64,000 nucleotides of DNA from Odobenus rosmarus divergens (lineage: Eukaryota > Chordata > Mammalia > Carnivora > Odobenidae), in the NCBI RefSeq assembly GCF_000321225.1, contig NW_004450303.1, positions 2,787,117 to 2,851,116 of the forward strand, in the 5' to 3' direction. Of this stretch, positions 1 through 10,842 are shown piece by piece. Position numbers and translations under genes: made by a program. The first letter of the stretch is position 1; the number at the start of each line of letters is the position of its first letter. The notes beneath the pieces were generated by a model. The model was not told where the DNA came from and made no database searches. It was given only the letters and a program-made list of their open reading frames with translations.

Positions 1-126
1 GGTCCCAGGGTCCTGGGATCAAGTCCCTCATCGGGCTCCCTGCTCAGCGGGGAGCCTGCTTCTCCCTCTCCCTCTGCTGCTTTTTCTGCTGCTCCCCCTC
101 CTTATGCTCTCTCACTCTCTCTTTAA

Positions 127-177
<51 letters not shown>

Positions 178-184
178 AATATTT
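1..184 (+). mobile_element. CanSINE 3' part with expanded (TAAA)n tail, cut by window start
   Basis: The sequence enters in the middle of a carnivore tRNA-derived SINE: a GGTCCTGGGATC segment, the GGGCTCCCTGCTCAGCGGGG block, then CT-rich sequence. The tail at about 127-178 is a run of about 13 TAAA units, longer than any other SINE tail in the window and probably length-polymorphic. The pol III-like 5' part lies outside the window, so no TSD can be scored. Confidence 0.95.
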
Positions 185-700
185 TTTAAAAAATTAAACA
201 TTCACTACAGCAACTGTAATTACAAAAATATTGGAAATTATCTAAATGTCTAAGCATAGGAGTTGGTTCAACTAATATTACAAACATTCAATGCAGCACC
301 ATGCAGTTGTTTAAAAAATTAATTTATACATAGTGATTTCTAGGAGACACTGTGAAGTGAAAAATGCAAATGCAAAATAACATGTATGTATGCTACGTTT
401 TGTGTAAGAATGAAGGGAAAATAAGAAAATACTCAACACACACACACACATATCTTATCTTTACGTAAAAAAAACATGCACACACAGAAAACGCAAACTA
501 GCAAAAAATGAACTTGATTACCTACAATGTGTGGGGGGAAATGGAAGGGTACACAGAAAGAAGTGACACTTCTCTGAGTTTTTGTAAATTTGGACTCTCT
601 GAAAGCATGTTAATGTTAGTAATCAAAAGCAAAATTAAATCAGCAAGAATGAGAAGGGAGTTCCTAATATTAAAGCAAAAAGAAGTAAATGAACTCGACA
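185..700 (+). mobile_element. Ancient L1 (L1M type) ORF2 end and 3' UTR, decayed
   Basis: The order of short matches fits the sense 3' end of an old mammalian L1: TTGGAAATTATCTAAATGTC (end of ORF2), AAGTGAAAAATGCAAATGC, a TATGTATGCTACGTTTTGTG segment and a CA-rich stretch near 430-450. All frames are broken, so it encodes nothing. The SINE at 1-184 abuts its 5' side. The 3' boundary is approximate. Confidence 0.72.
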
Positions 701-840
701 GAGTGTATTTCAAATGAATCAATAATCACACTGAAGGAAGGTAGAGAACTAATCTAAGGGAAGTCTCCTGCCTCGGGTAGATTATCGAGTGTTACCTGGT
801 AAATGTGGAGGCAGTAATAGAGTTGGAAAATCATCATTTT
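701..840. other. Short unassigned interval between two L1 relics
   Basis: I see no recognisable motif or open frame. It may be poorly conserved L1 3' UTR. Confidence 0.3.
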
Positions 841-1520
841 GCAGCCAACACAGTATAAAGACTGGTTCAGGCAAAAATCACTCAGGGGAGCTAACTCAAG
901 AAGGGATTTTGATGAGGAGCAGGGCATTTGCATGGACCTGAAAGTGTGTCCTACAGATTGCTATTACTTGGAAGGAAAAAAAAAAAATAATACCTATACA
1001 ATGGAGAAATCAGACAACACCCTGACAGGGTGATCAAAGTTAACAACACCAACCCTGGGTATTATATAAGACTAATGAATCACTGACCTCTACCTCCGAA
1101 ACCAATAATACATATATGTTCATTGAATTTAAATAAAAATTAAAAAAAAAAACAAACAACACCAATGAGAGGCAAAAGGACACAGTGCCCAGGGAAGGCG
1201 ATAGCTTCTTCTGTGTAAAATTTCAGCAGAGGCCACATACATGTAACTTTAGTCTAATCACAAGGCACATTGGACAAAGGAAAAAGGAGGAGAATTCTAT
1301 TTTTAAAAATGGGGGATTGCTCTTCAAAAATGTTGATGTCATCAAAAGACAAAGAAAAGCCGAGGAGATCGCCCAGATCAAAAGAAGTTGAAGAAATGGG
1401 ATGACTAAATGTCATACTCGATCCTGGCTGGAGTGAATCCTGTACTGGAGGGAAAATGATGTTATATAGAGCATTATTAGGTCAACTGATAGATTTGGAA
1501 TACAGCAGAGGGATTCGACA
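841..1520 (+). mobile_element. Ancient L1 (L1ME-like) 3' UTR, interrupted
   Basis: Segments at 888-1041 and 1166-1510 match in order the recalled 3' UTR of old L1M/L1ME elements: TCAAGAAGGGATTTTGATGA, then GGTGATCAAAGTTAAC, TCTTCAAAAATGTTGATGTC, a segment of the GACAACTAAATG type and GATCCTGG. The copy is split by the younger L1 tail at 1053-1154. No coding capacity remains. The subfamily needs a RepeatMasker run. Confidence 0.7.
1053..1154 (+). mobile_element. Severely 5'-truncated younger L1 3' end, nested
   Basis: About 100 bp of carnivore-type L1 3' end (GGTATTATATAAGACTAATG, later AATAATACATATATG) ends in an A-rich tail. It is flanked by an exact 11-bp duplication, AACAACACCAA, at 1042-1052 and 1155-1165, which fixes both ends. 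It sits inside the older L1 at 841-1520 and is therefore younger than it. Confidence 0.85.
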
Positions 1521-2429
1521 TTTTAACTCACATAAAATCAATTTATTATCCCCCCAAGCAAATGTTGAGCAGATATGTAGCAAATGTTAGTTTGAGGGGT
1601 ACCAAATGTTGGCCTGCCTGAAATCCTTGGCTCAGTGTTGCTCTAGATGTTAGTGAACTTGTGAAGTAAGCTAAGTTTCTCTTGATATTGTTTGTATCTC
1701 CTGAAAATTAGAACTCAAAACCAACCAACAGAAACAAACTTCTGGACTACTTCTGACCCATAAGAAAAACCCACTTGAGTATCATAAAGAAAATGTTAAA
1801 ATCCCTGGAAAAAAAAACAAAAAAGTCATCTTAGAGCCCTTAATGGCCAGTGAGTGAAAATTTAGAGAGTTAGACTTGATATCCACAGTTTTAGGACAGC
1901 AGAGTTCAAATAAGTTTAGAGAAAAAAATATGTTGGACCCCAAAGCATGAATTCCCGGAAGGGAGTCCAGAATTTTTGAGAAGCTATGAAGACCTCCTTA
2001 AGGCAATCTTCGCTGATGACCAGTAAAAAGAGAGACACATACAGGATAAGATTGCAGTGTGTAATCATTTATGAACTCAAATAAATTAAAATAAGCATAA
2101 AGGTAAAGAAAAATATAGACAAGTAGGTGCATAAGGAAGAATGAGTGAAATAGGGTACGAGGACATGTAAAACTAGTATCAGGAAGACTAATGTTCCCGA
2201 TGAAAGGAGCCTTGCTCACCCCTCCCCCCAACAATGCCAAAGAAAACAAATTTTTTTCCGCAGCTATACTGAAGAAAAAAATAAAGGAATAGAGAATACT
2301 TTCCTTAGCTTGACTGCTCATGGATGAGACATTGCCTGAGCTGAATTTTACAAGTTCAAGAAATAAGAGTCAAGAAGGTTTTCTATGTAGAGGGATTGCC
2401 ATAAGGCATGCCACGAAGGTGTGGAGTTG
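1521..2429. other. Unassigned intergenic sequence
   Basis: About 0.9 kb, AT-rich, with short A runs (for example near 1809-1825). I see no recognisable repeat core, open frame of interest or splice-flanked exon. It could hold decayed transposon sequence below what can be read by eye. Confidence 0.4.
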
Positions 2430-2570
2430 AGAAGGAGCCGTAAGGATTCTGTTGGAAGGTGCAGAGGATGAGGTCAGAACATCTCAGGTAGGAACCAGGT
2501 TATGCCTAATGCACCATACCGTGGATTTCAGATTTTGTCCTACAACTGGGAGATGGGGACCATGGAAAGT
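2430..2570 (+). mobile_element. L2-like LINE fragment
   Basis: A run of GGTGCAGAGGATGAGGTCAG, then a 'gg.ttatgcc...gatttcagattttgtcc...ctgggagatggggaccatgg' arrangement, resembles the L2 stretch that normally reads 'aggccatggtaaggagtttggattttat...aatgggaagccat'. Divergence is high and the boundaries are soft. Confidence 0.45.
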
Positions 2571-2584
2571 TTCTAATGTTAGCA

Positions 2585-3225
2585 TTTACAATTATGGGAT
2601 TCATCCAAGCACCATTTTAGCCACATCCCACAAACTTTGATTGGTTACATTTCCATTATCATTTTGTTCAAAACGTTTTTGGATTTACTTTGTGATATTT
2701 TCATTGACTCATGAATCATTTAGAAGTGTGTTAATTTATAAAATATTGCGGGTCTTTCTCAATACTGTTTTATTATTCTTTTTTAATTTAATTCCTCTGA
2801 GGTCAGAGAACATTTTCTGCAAATTTTACCTCTTAAAATCAATTTGAGAATGATTTGGTTGCCTAGGATATGATCTAACTTGGTGAATATTCCATGCTCA
2901 TTTGAAAAAGCTATGTAGTCTTTAGTTGTTAAGTGTGACATTCTGTCATTGTCAACTTGGTTAAGGTGGTTGACAGGGTCATCTTGATCTCTAGCTTCAC
3001 TAATTTTTTTATAGCATTTTTCTATCAACTACTAAGAAAAGGATATCAGAATTTCCAATTTTAATTGCGGATTTGACAATTTCTCTCTTCATTTCTGAGT
3101 TTCTGCTTCACAGATTTTGAAACTCTGTTGTATAATTGTATTATCTTTGTAATATATTGACCCTTTAGTCATCTTGAAGTGTCTCCTTTCATGACTAGTA
3201 ATCACCTTGTCTTGAAGTCTGAGAG
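2585..3225 (-). mobile_element. Antisense L1 fragment covering the ORF2 endonuclease end
   Basis: The minus strand reads as the end of the L1 ORF2 endonuclease domain and the linker after it. The frame 3028-2783 contains SNEHGIFTKLDHILGNQ, a degenerate form of the conserved SxAHGTFSKIDHILGHK motif. On the plus strand the CACATCCCACAAACTTTG start and the CTTTAGTCATCTTGAAGTGT end fit the same element read backwards. It is broken and non-functional. The age suggests L1M. Confidence 0.85.
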
Positions 3226-3454
3226 AACAGCAAACTCACAGATAGACCTGGTGCGGTTTGTCCGTCCAAGCTCGAGTCCTCCCTCATCTCTGCCTGCTCT
3301 TTCCCAAGCCCCTCGCAGTGATCCCCACACATGTTTCTTATTTCTAGGACTTCTCTCCTAAATCTCCAGCTGCTTTGCCAACCTTGAACTTGGTCTTTCT
3401 GCCAGCTAGGTACTAGGATATGGCTCACAGACTGTAAGTAAGAATTTAGCTATT
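3226..3454. other. Unassigned interval
   Basis: About 230 bp of moderately GC-rich sequence (CTCGAGTCCTCCCTCATC region). I see no repeat core or convincing coding signal. Confidence 0.3.
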
Positions 3455-3640
3455 GTTTTAAATGTGATGGGATGCGTTGGAGCTTTTGAAACAGGGGGTG
3501 TGAGATGATGTGAATTTTATGGCGATGGTATTACTCTTCCTGCTGTAGGGAGAGTATGTCGTAGAGCAGCAAGAAGGAACTTCGGGAGACTGGGCAGGGC
3601 GTGATTGCGGTAGTCCAGACATGTACGCTAAGCTTTGTTG
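3455..3640 (+). mobile_element. L2 fragment
   Basis: The order GTGATGGGATGCGTTGGAGC, then 'aaacagggggtgtgagatgatgtgaattt', 'gagagtatg', 'agcaagaaggaac' and GATTGCGGTAGTCCAGACAT parallels the L2 string 'aatgggaagccattggagg...tgacatgatctgattt...attgcagtagtccaggc'. It is separate from the L2-like piece at 2430 and the longer L2 at 3810. Confidence 0.6.
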
Positions 3641-3809
3641 TCTACTGATTATCTGCAGAAATAAACACATACTCTGGGAAATTGAAAGTATCATTTTTCA
3701 CAAAGAATCAATCTTCATAGCTGTCTACATTGCTGGGTATGTTAGGGCCTGATTCACTATATGTTGGCTTGTGAATAGTTAACAAATGAATAGTTCTTTT
3801 AAGAAAGAG
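3641..3809. other. Unassigned interval between L2 fragments
   Basis: I see nothing recognisable here. Confidence 0.3.
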
Positions 3810-4245
3810 AGAAACAGCTGACATCATCATAATTCACTTAACAAATACTAATTGAGGGACTGCCAAAGGAAGGCAGGCTCTAATTTAAGGCAGGGGACAT
3901 ATTAGCGAAGTCTCTGGCTTCAGAGAGGTAATAGTCTAGAAGGGGAGACAATAATAAGGAAAGAAGCTAACAGACATGGATTTGGGCAGGTAGCAGTACA
4001 TGTTTGAGTGGTGACCTACATGAAGGGAAGAGGGAGCCATGTCCAAATTCAGCAACGGGAATGTCAAGATGGGAGAGCGCTCAGGTGTTCTAGAACTGCA
4101 AGGAAGTCAGTGTGCTGGAATTTAGAAAGATGGCATCTGAGACACAGCCAGGACCAGGTAATGTCAGGCCTCATGTGCCACAGTAAGGATCTTGGGTTTT
4201 ATTCTAAGCATGACCTGTAGTTATTGGAGCAGGGAACTGATTTAT
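3810..4245 (+). mobile_element. L2 LINE fragment
   Basis: The 5' part reads 'acaaatactaattgagggactgcc' and 'tctctggcttcagagaggtaatagtctagaaggggaga', the usual L2 'gagctcacagtctagtgggggaga' block. The 3' part reads 'aggcctcatgtgccacagtaaggatcttgggttttattctaagcatgacctgtagttattggagcaggg', the L2 'aggccatggtaaggagtttggattttattctaag' block. It is ancient and non-functional. Confidence 0.78.
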
Positions 4246-5850
4246 TTTTTTAAAGTATCACAGCCTGTTCCAACAAACCCTTCTTGATCAATTCCCTTTT
4301 AGAGAAACATTTCCATGACCATCTTGCATTTTGGCATATTTTGCAAGCAGAAATATTGTCTTCCATGGTTATAGATTATCTTTCTAAGGATGTTTGAAAG
4401 AACAGCCTTGGATGATAGACATAGCACCTTCCTCCAGAGCACATATTCCCTAAGCATGGATTCTTCCCTCTGACATATCCCGATGCCTGAATCACCTGGC
4501 TCTCTTCGAGCCACCCGGTGGGACTTGGGCTTGGAAAATAAGAGCAAACACTGATTTTCCGGCTACTGCTATTGCTGTGAGTAATAAAGTCCTTTGTCTC
4601 TAACTCAAGACAATTGTGTATTTTTCCAGCATCCATGGCAACCTGACTTATTAGTTTGTGAGTAGCATAAGCTTTCACATGCTTCACAATTTTTGACAGT
4701 TTGGGCAATGAGAATAGAACACTGACAGACATACCACTCTGTGGAAAAAAAAGGATTAGAGCCTCTCGGGCCAATTCATAGGAATGGAGGAGAGTCTGGG
4801 AATTGATAGTGAACATGACCAAATTGTAGAGTGAATTTGGCAATAAACAGTGTCCTTATCATTGCTTGTATATGAGGAGGAACTGGGGAGGTAGCTGCGG
4901 GTGGAATACAAAGAAGTAGGTTTCCAGACAGAATCTGAGTGGTTCCCTGCTTGTTGTTAACTCTCCTTCATGGGGGACGGCAGGAAAGGAGAATGGAGGA
5001 CATCCTTCCGATCTGGCAGTCAGCCAGATTCTGCCTTAGTGCAAAAACTAGTACTGAGATTCATTATCTTTCCACCCGCCAGCAGACAACATTTAAAGTG
5101 ATACTCACATTTAGTGTGAAAGGAAGAAAACCTTCAGCCAGTATGGGCAGAAGCCAGGCAAATTCTAGAATGTTGGCTGGTTCACCTGGGAGACAAGGTG
5201 TTGTGTACTACCTGGGGAAGAATGGCAACAGCTGGGCCATCTTACAGCTCGAACCCCTTTCCCATTCTACCATGTCAACCTTGTGTAACTTCAGGAAGGA
5301 CAGTAAAAGATCTCAAAGGGTCTTATTGTTTGTTTATCATTGAGTCCTAGCTATAAGAGAGCTTTTGTACCCTGGGTGAAACTTCCTGGAAAAGCCAAAC
5401 TCCAGTGGGAAGTCATAGACGAGGCATCAGCTCACATTTGGGCTTCATTGTGGATATGAATTTTTTTTTTCAGTAAGACATCCATGGAACACCTATTAAA
5501 GTATAATTTTATGGTAAACCCCTCAAAATAAAGTTGTTGTAAAATATACCTCTAGATACCTGAATTAATCTCTAAGTAATAGATTCCTATTAATTGGACC
5601 ATGAGACCATTCCTATTAATTCTCAAAAGCCATGTCTTTGTCAATATCCCATCCACATTGCCAAAGCCAAGACTTAGTGCTAAATCATTCCTTAGAGATC
5701 CTAGTAATAGGCCAGTTAAATGCTGGGGGGCATCTGACAAAAATTGTGACTCTGGTTTTGAAAGACTTGACCCAGAGTCTTCTTTCATAGAGAAATTTGC
5801 TAGCAGAGCAAAACGTTTTTTGAAGTTAGTCCTAGTTTATTACGATGCAA
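4246..5850. other. Unassigned 1.6 kb, possibly an old LTR-type element
   Basis: The plus strand near 4580 carries GTGAGTAATAAAGTCCTTTG, which looks like a polyadenylation signal followed by an R/U5-like stretch, as in an endogenous retroviral LTR. I cannot define TG...CA ends or a TSD. The minus strand holds a 155-codon open frame (4843-4376) and the plus strand a 134-codon one (4939-5343). Neither has a recognisable domain, and both are probably chance. Confidence 0.28.
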
Positions 5851-6440
5851 CCCTATTACCTTATATTTTCCAGTACACTATGGTGGGATAGGAGGAAATC
5901 CAGTGTTTGTACTTGATTTCTTCTCCTTTTATCCCTGTCCAACTGAGGTAATATATGTATTTGGACAATTGTTAATATAAAAGAAGACTTTTTATCTGAT
6001 GCTGGAGTCTGGAGCCTTTTGGTTCCTGTGATACAAAACAGGTAAAAGTGCTTCAGGTCCACTGCTGCCCACCGTTTGTAGAATGGTCCATGGAAAGGTG
6101 GTGGTCTGCCGCTTTGGTAAAGCTTGGGGTGAAGACATCTAACCCAATGGATTCCTGAGAAGGTCCAGCTATTTTAAGCAATTCTTAAACAAATATTACT
6201 TCTGATGTCTTGCCCACTTGTTTTGCAGAATCAAGCGAAGAACTCTCTAATGCTAGTGATGCCAACTTCTCGTCCATATTAACTGAACCGTTGTACTCTT
6301 GTAAATCAGGAAGACAATCATCCTCTAAGATCGAAATTTCCCAAGAATTGCTGTAGCCCATTGGCTCCCTCTGTGCTGTCCTCTTAGAAGAAACTGATTT
6401 ATAACTTACATTCTCCCACTTGCTCACTCTCCACTATCAG
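5851..6440 (-). other. Minus-strand open frame of unknown origin, possible retrocopy remnant
   Basis: The frame 6427-6185 (80 codons, no ATG start; it opens after a TAG) has balanced, protein-like composition, with the stretch WEISILEDDCLPDLQEYNG and an Asp/Ser-rich continuation. After its stop the same frame stays open for about 40 more codons, then breaks. I do not recognise a family. It may be a processed-pseudogene remnant or chance. No poly-A tail or TSD was identified. Confidence 0.2.
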
Positions 6441-7320
6441 GCTGCCCTCCAGACAAAGCTAAGTGGGTTCAGAAGAAACAAATAACTACGATGTTCCCTG
6501 TAGGCCTGGTGAGTACCAGTGATAATCAGAAAACAAAAAATTAGTAAACATTTCAGAGTAATCCACAGTTTTAAGGAAAGAAGTGAAGCTGAAATTACTA
6601 GAACAGATAGACACTATTGAAATAGGAAAAAAATACAGAGCAGAAATGTAATGACAAAAACAGGAAAGAACTAAAAATAATTCATTGATATCCGAAGAGA
6701 AAATTGTACAAAGGAAGAAGAGAAATCTTGGAATAACAAAGAATTTTTTGTAAGCAAAAACTATGATGTGTTTAATTAAAAAATCCAATAAAGGCAGTGA
6801 AAATGGAATAAATACTGATTTAAAAAACCATTAATAGTATAGTAAATGAACCAGAAATTATTCCAAAATAGAGAGTAAAAAGACAAAGAGTGGTGATTTG
6901 GGAATTAAAAAAAAAGTAAACTTAATAGAAGATAGATCCAGAAGATCAAATGACCCATTAATAAAACTTTCAAAAACAGATAAAGAAACAGATGAAGAAA
7001 GAGAATCAAATAAATAATAAGAAAATACATCTCTGAGTTGAGTTTTCAGATTAAGGGTCCTGATTGTCAGCCCAGATAACAATGACAAAAACGTTCTCCA
7101 TAACCTGGAAAAGTCTCGGCCCTGAAAGGATAAAGATCAAATCTCACAAGCTTCCAAACAGAGAGAAAAAGTTACAAATAACTTATCAAAATAGGAAGAG
7201 ATTTTTCCTCTGCAACTCAGGAAGCTGCAACAGAGTAAAACAGAGTAAAAGCAAATATATGGTTTTCCAAAGCCCTACAGGTAGCCAAGATAGAACTCAG
7301 GGGTGAGGGAGAGAATTTAA
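6441..7320 (+). mobile_element. Ancient L1 5' / ORF1-side fragment (L1M type), A-rich
   Basis: From about 6870 the sequence follows the recalled L1M region that reads 'gaaatttcagaacaccgaggataaagagaagatcctaaaagcttccagagag'. Here it is CCTGAAAGGATAAAGATCAA, then ACAAGCTTCCAAACAGAGAG, later CAACTCAGGAAGCTGCAACA. The upstream A-rich 6500-6870 is probably the same element but cannot be anchored. All frames are short. Confidence 0.62.
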
Positions 7321-7398
7321 AACTTATCTCACAGAAATTGAGTAATTAAGTACACAAAGAATATATAAGCACATAAAAAATTTAAAGAAAAATTGATG

Positions 7399-7594
7399 GG
7401 CGCCTGGGTGGCTCAGTTGGTTAAGCGACTGCCTTCGGCTCAGGTCATGATCCTGGAGTCCCGGGATCGAGTCCCGCATCGGGCTCCCTGCTCGGCAGGG
7501 AGTCTGCTTCTCCCTCTGACCCTCTTCCCTCTTGTGCTCTCTATCTCGCATTCTCTCTCTCTCAAATAAATAAATAAAATCTTTAAAAAAAAAG
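7399..7594 (+). mobile_element. Full-length CanSINE (TSD 15 bp)
   Basis: It starts with the canonical GGCGCCTGGGTGGCTCAG and carries a pol III A-box-like TGGCTCAGTTGG and a B-box-like GATCGAGTCC. It ends with CT-rich sequence and an AATAAATAAAATC tail. The exact TSD AAAGAAAAATTGATG lies at 7384-7398 and 7595-7609, so the copy is young. It splits the ancient L1 material on either side. Confidence 0.97.
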
Positions 7595-7639
7595 AAAGAA
7601 AAATTGATGTATGAACTAGGTACAGAATAAAAACTGAGA

Positions 7640-7985
7640 ATAGTCATTTCTTTCTTATGTCCATGGAGTTCTTTTAAAATTTGCTATGTGCTTCGTCACA
7701 AAGAAAATCTCTGCAGGTTCCAACAGTGCATATTTTAGGGCAGATCTGAACTAAAATAAAAGAAAGCAAAAAATTAGAATTTTTAGCTATTTAGAGATTA
7801 GTAAAAATAAGAATATTGCATGTCAAAACCTATAGGGCCCAGCTGAAGGAGTATTCACAGCTTTAAAAGATTTTACTATTAAGTAAGAAAGATTTAAAAC
7901 AAATGGAATAGGCATTCAATTTAAGAAAGAGGAAAAATACAAGAGCTGGAAATTAATAAAGATGAAAGCAGAAATTACTAACTTA
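7640..7985 (+). mobile_element. Ancient L1 ORF2 fragment, endonuclease end to RT start
   Basis: The sequence tracks L1 ORF2 in sense: 'tatgtgcttcgtcacaaag', 'ttaggg..agatctgaactaaaa', 'agctatttagagattag', 'cctatagggcccagctgaaggagta', 'ggaaattaataaagatgaaagcagaaattac'. It is heavily frameshifted. It may be the 3' continuation of the L1 at 6441-7320, split by the SINE and an internal deletion. Confidence 0.72.
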
Positions 7986-7987
7986 GG

Positions 7988-8115
7988 AAACAATAGTAAT
8001 AGTTAACATTTATAGAGCATTAGCCATATACCAATTACTGAATAAGTGCTTTGTAAGCATTGTCTTACTTAATCTTCATAACAACTCTAAGAGATCATTT
8101 TCGTCATGAAAAATA
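7988..8115 (+). mobile_element. MIR SINE
   Basis: It contains the MIR core-to-3' block 'agtaatagttaacatttatagagcatta..atataccaattactgaataagtgctttgtaagcattgtcttacttaatcttcataacaactctaagag', which parallels the MIR consensus 'tagctaacatttattgagcacttactatgtgccaggcactgttctaag...aatcctcacaacaaccctatgag'. It is old and immobile. Confidence 0.85.
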
Positions 8116-8520
8116 ACAGTCGTGGATCTTTATGGGGCAAATAATTACATCAGACTCTATAAAGAAAAAAGAATTACAGTTGCCATAGATGTCTTTTAAA
8201 GAACTTCTCCAGCCTTTCTTTGATGAGTTTAGAAAATAAAAGGTCAGCACTGCCCGCAAAACCAAACCAAACAAAAACAAAACCCAGAGAATTTGAACAA
8301 TAAGATGAAGTGGAATACACATATATCTTTATTTTTCTCGTACAAACATGGAATATATTTGGAATTAATAAATACATCCCATCTATTCAGACCCCAGTGA
8401 AAATGAAAATCTGAAAAGCTAAACCTTGTACAGGTCACTATCTAGAATGCAATAGATCAAGGAACGAACTCGTATTTCCAAATAGCAAAATTGGGGGAGT
8501 TGAAGATTATATCCTCATCT
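8116..8520. other. Unassigned AT-rich interval
   Basis: Contains a short AAACCAAACCAAACAAAAAC run near 8265. It may be further decayed L1, since the next segment (8768 onward) is again L1 ORF2. No feature can be anchored. Confidence 0.3.
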
Positions 8521-8535
8521 AAAATTACATATGTT

Positions 8536-8726
8536 GGGGCACCTGGGTGGCTCACTCGGTTAAGCGTCTGCCTTCAGCTCAGGTCATGATCTCAGGACCT
8601 GGGATCCAGCCCCACATTGGGCTCTCTGCTCAGCGGGGAGTTGGCTTCTCCCTCTTCCTCTGTGCTCTCTCTCACTCTCGCTCCCTCTCAAGTAAATAAA
8701 TAAAATCTTATTAAATAAAATAAAAT
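8536..8726 (+). mobile_element. CanSINE (TSD 15 bp, one mismatch)
   Basis: The start is GGGGCACCTGGGTGGCTCAC; the body is 'ccttcagctcaggtcatgat', and the tail is AAATAAATAAAATCTTATT followed by a TAAAATAAAA run. The TSD is AAAATTACATATGTT at 8521-8535 against AAAATTACATTTGTT at 8727-8741. It is somewhat more diverged than the copy at 7399. Confidence 0.96.
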
Positions 8727-8767
8727 AAAATTACATTTGTTAAGAAAATAACAAATAAGGATCTTTT

Positions 8768-8950
8768 TTTTCAAAATTTATGGGATGAGGCCAAATGTAT
8801 AAATAAAAGCATATTAACAGCCTGAAACATTTTGAATATCAAACAAGAGAGAATGGAAATAAATAAACTAACTATTCATCTCAAGAAGTTCTAATATATA
8901 AAAGTGAAGGAAAGCTAGCAAGGAAAACTTTCTGAAACCAAAGTAAAACA
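8768..8950 (+). mobile_element. Second ancient L1 ORF2 fragment
   Basis: 'caaaatttatgggatgaggccaaatg...ataaactaactattcatctcaagaagttct' matches L1 ORF2 in sense ('caaaacttatgggatgcagc...aactaagcattcatctcaagaagct'). It covers the same ORF2 part as 7800-7985, so two L1 copies or a local duplication contribute here. Confidence 0.65.
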
Positions 8951-10842
8951 ATTATTTTAAAATCGGCAAGAAGAGTTGTTAAGGCTTTTTGATGTTACTT
9001 TTCATTTCTTTTTTCTATTCCAACTCATTCTAAGCAAAGTCAAGTTTTTATCATAACAGTATTTATTTCTCAGTGTTGACTCTGCTCTGAACTGCCTCTA
9101 ACATTGATTTTAGTGATGGAATTTCTTTATGTTCTCTCCCAACATCGTTCAGCTACCTTTCCAGGCATGCCTGCCTCCCATCTCAGCGTCCTTTCTTATC
9201 ATCTCCAGGGGATGCTGTTGTCCCCTGGGCCCAACCTTCTTTTCCCATGAATTGCCTACCCCTTCATGAAGTTGACTTGGCTGGGTTGCACTGGACCCAA
9301 GGTGGGAAAAATCAGTGCTTTCTCCCTTGAGGACAAGAGAAAGCTAAAGAAGGAAACACAAGTCAGTCTCTCTCTGAGTATATGGACCTGTAAAATGATG
9401 CTTCTGGTAGCCTTCCCTGCCACATGGCCTGGTCTGTTGAGAGAGAATGAAGAATGTAGAACGCAGCAGGTGCAGAGGGCAGGGCAAAATTAAGAGAGAA
9501 AAGCAGCTCTGCAGTGCTTATCTGGGTCCTTCTGGCTGCTCAGTTTCATCCCAGCCCTGTGTCAATGAGCTGTCCCAGCATCTCTTTAGTAACTCTGTTC
9601 TTGGCTCCTTGGATCCAAAAAAAGTCCTTACTCTACTCATTGCCTTATCTCACCTTGCTTATTTTATATTTCTAGTTATTATTTTTCACTGACTATTGAG
9701 AATACAGAGTAGATTCTTTTAAATATCTAGTTCTGCTTCCTTTAATCAGTCTTTTCCACAAGTATGCTATTCCTGTACTCTGTGCCTTGAGTACTATATG
9801 CTCCATCTTTGTAGTAATAATCTCCCATGGAGGTGCTTTTTATTTTTTTTTTCTTTTGTGGTAATTCATTCTTGAAGAAACACAAGTCCGTCCAGCCATG
9901 GCTGGATTCTCTTTTATTCTTTTCGCTTTGGTGCTATTTGATGTATGTATCCCTTAAGTCAATTATCTGAAAGGTTATAGCCCTTTCTCCATGTGACTCC
10001 GCTTCTGGACATCTTACTGCAAACAGTAGAGTTCATCCCTGGTTATTGTGAAGCAGCCTTATATCTCTCTTGCCAGAATCAGCAAATAAAGACCCATAAT
10101 CCCTACATGAGCCACTTTCAGCTTTTCCAAGCTCAGCTTGTTCCTGCAACTGATTTCTTATCTTGGAATGTCAAGTGCCCCTCCCTATCCAGCCTGCCTT
10201 CTGCTCCAATGCATTGCTGGCTGCTGGCAATCTTGTATCCTCCTTCTAGCCCTGGAGGATAAAGGTTCCCGTCAGGCTGTGCTTGTTTGCAACGCAATGA
10301 TACACTTTGCGAGAACCACTGGTTCTATGTCTCAGAGACCACAGATTATTAAAAAGAAGAAAGGTAGTTCCAAATATAAAGTTTGCATAGTATAGAAAAT
10401 ATACAGTGTTTTTTTTAGAAAAGTATAGCACTTGCATAAAGAGAATAAATGGCCCTGTGGAGCGTTATTCCTTAGGGCCCTGAGTATGTCAGCATTTGTA
10501 TTTTTAAGAGATGTAATTTTAAGAGGAATTAGAAATCTATTGAGGAAGCTGACTAGAAGGCTGTAGGGAAAATGATGGAAAAACTCCCCAACCTTCTTTT
10601 TGTGATACGGGTACTCTCTAGCGCTGTCATTCTCTCTAGTTATGCTTTTGGTGGGTCATCATAAAACCCAAACAAGTCACAAAATTAGAGAAACAAAAGT
10701 GTAAATGTATTAAGGGATCGTTCATTAAAAGTGAAATAAAAATAATGTAGGACAATATTACATGATTTAACATTGTTTAAAGGAGTCATGCTAAACGTAA
10801 GAGAATTTACAATGCAGAACACCATAAATTTTTAACATTTTT
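8951..10842. other. Unassigned 1.9 kb intergenic sequence
   Basis: Sequence of mixed composition with a T run near 9841-9852. Stretches near 9180-9660 look LTR-like in composition (short CT- and AG-rich blocks), but no LTR ends or TSD were found. The open frames here are below 90 codons and show no family features. Confidence 0.35.

Noticed and set aside
4376..4843. 155-codon minus-strand frame as a gene
   Set aside because: No recognised domain, no splice or promoter context, and an LTR-like signal on the opposite strand. Frames of this length occur by chance in 64 kb.
7324..7647. 107-codon minus-strand frame
   Set aside because: It is the complement of the CanSINE at 7399-7594; the Arg/Glu-rich part is the reversed CT-rich block.
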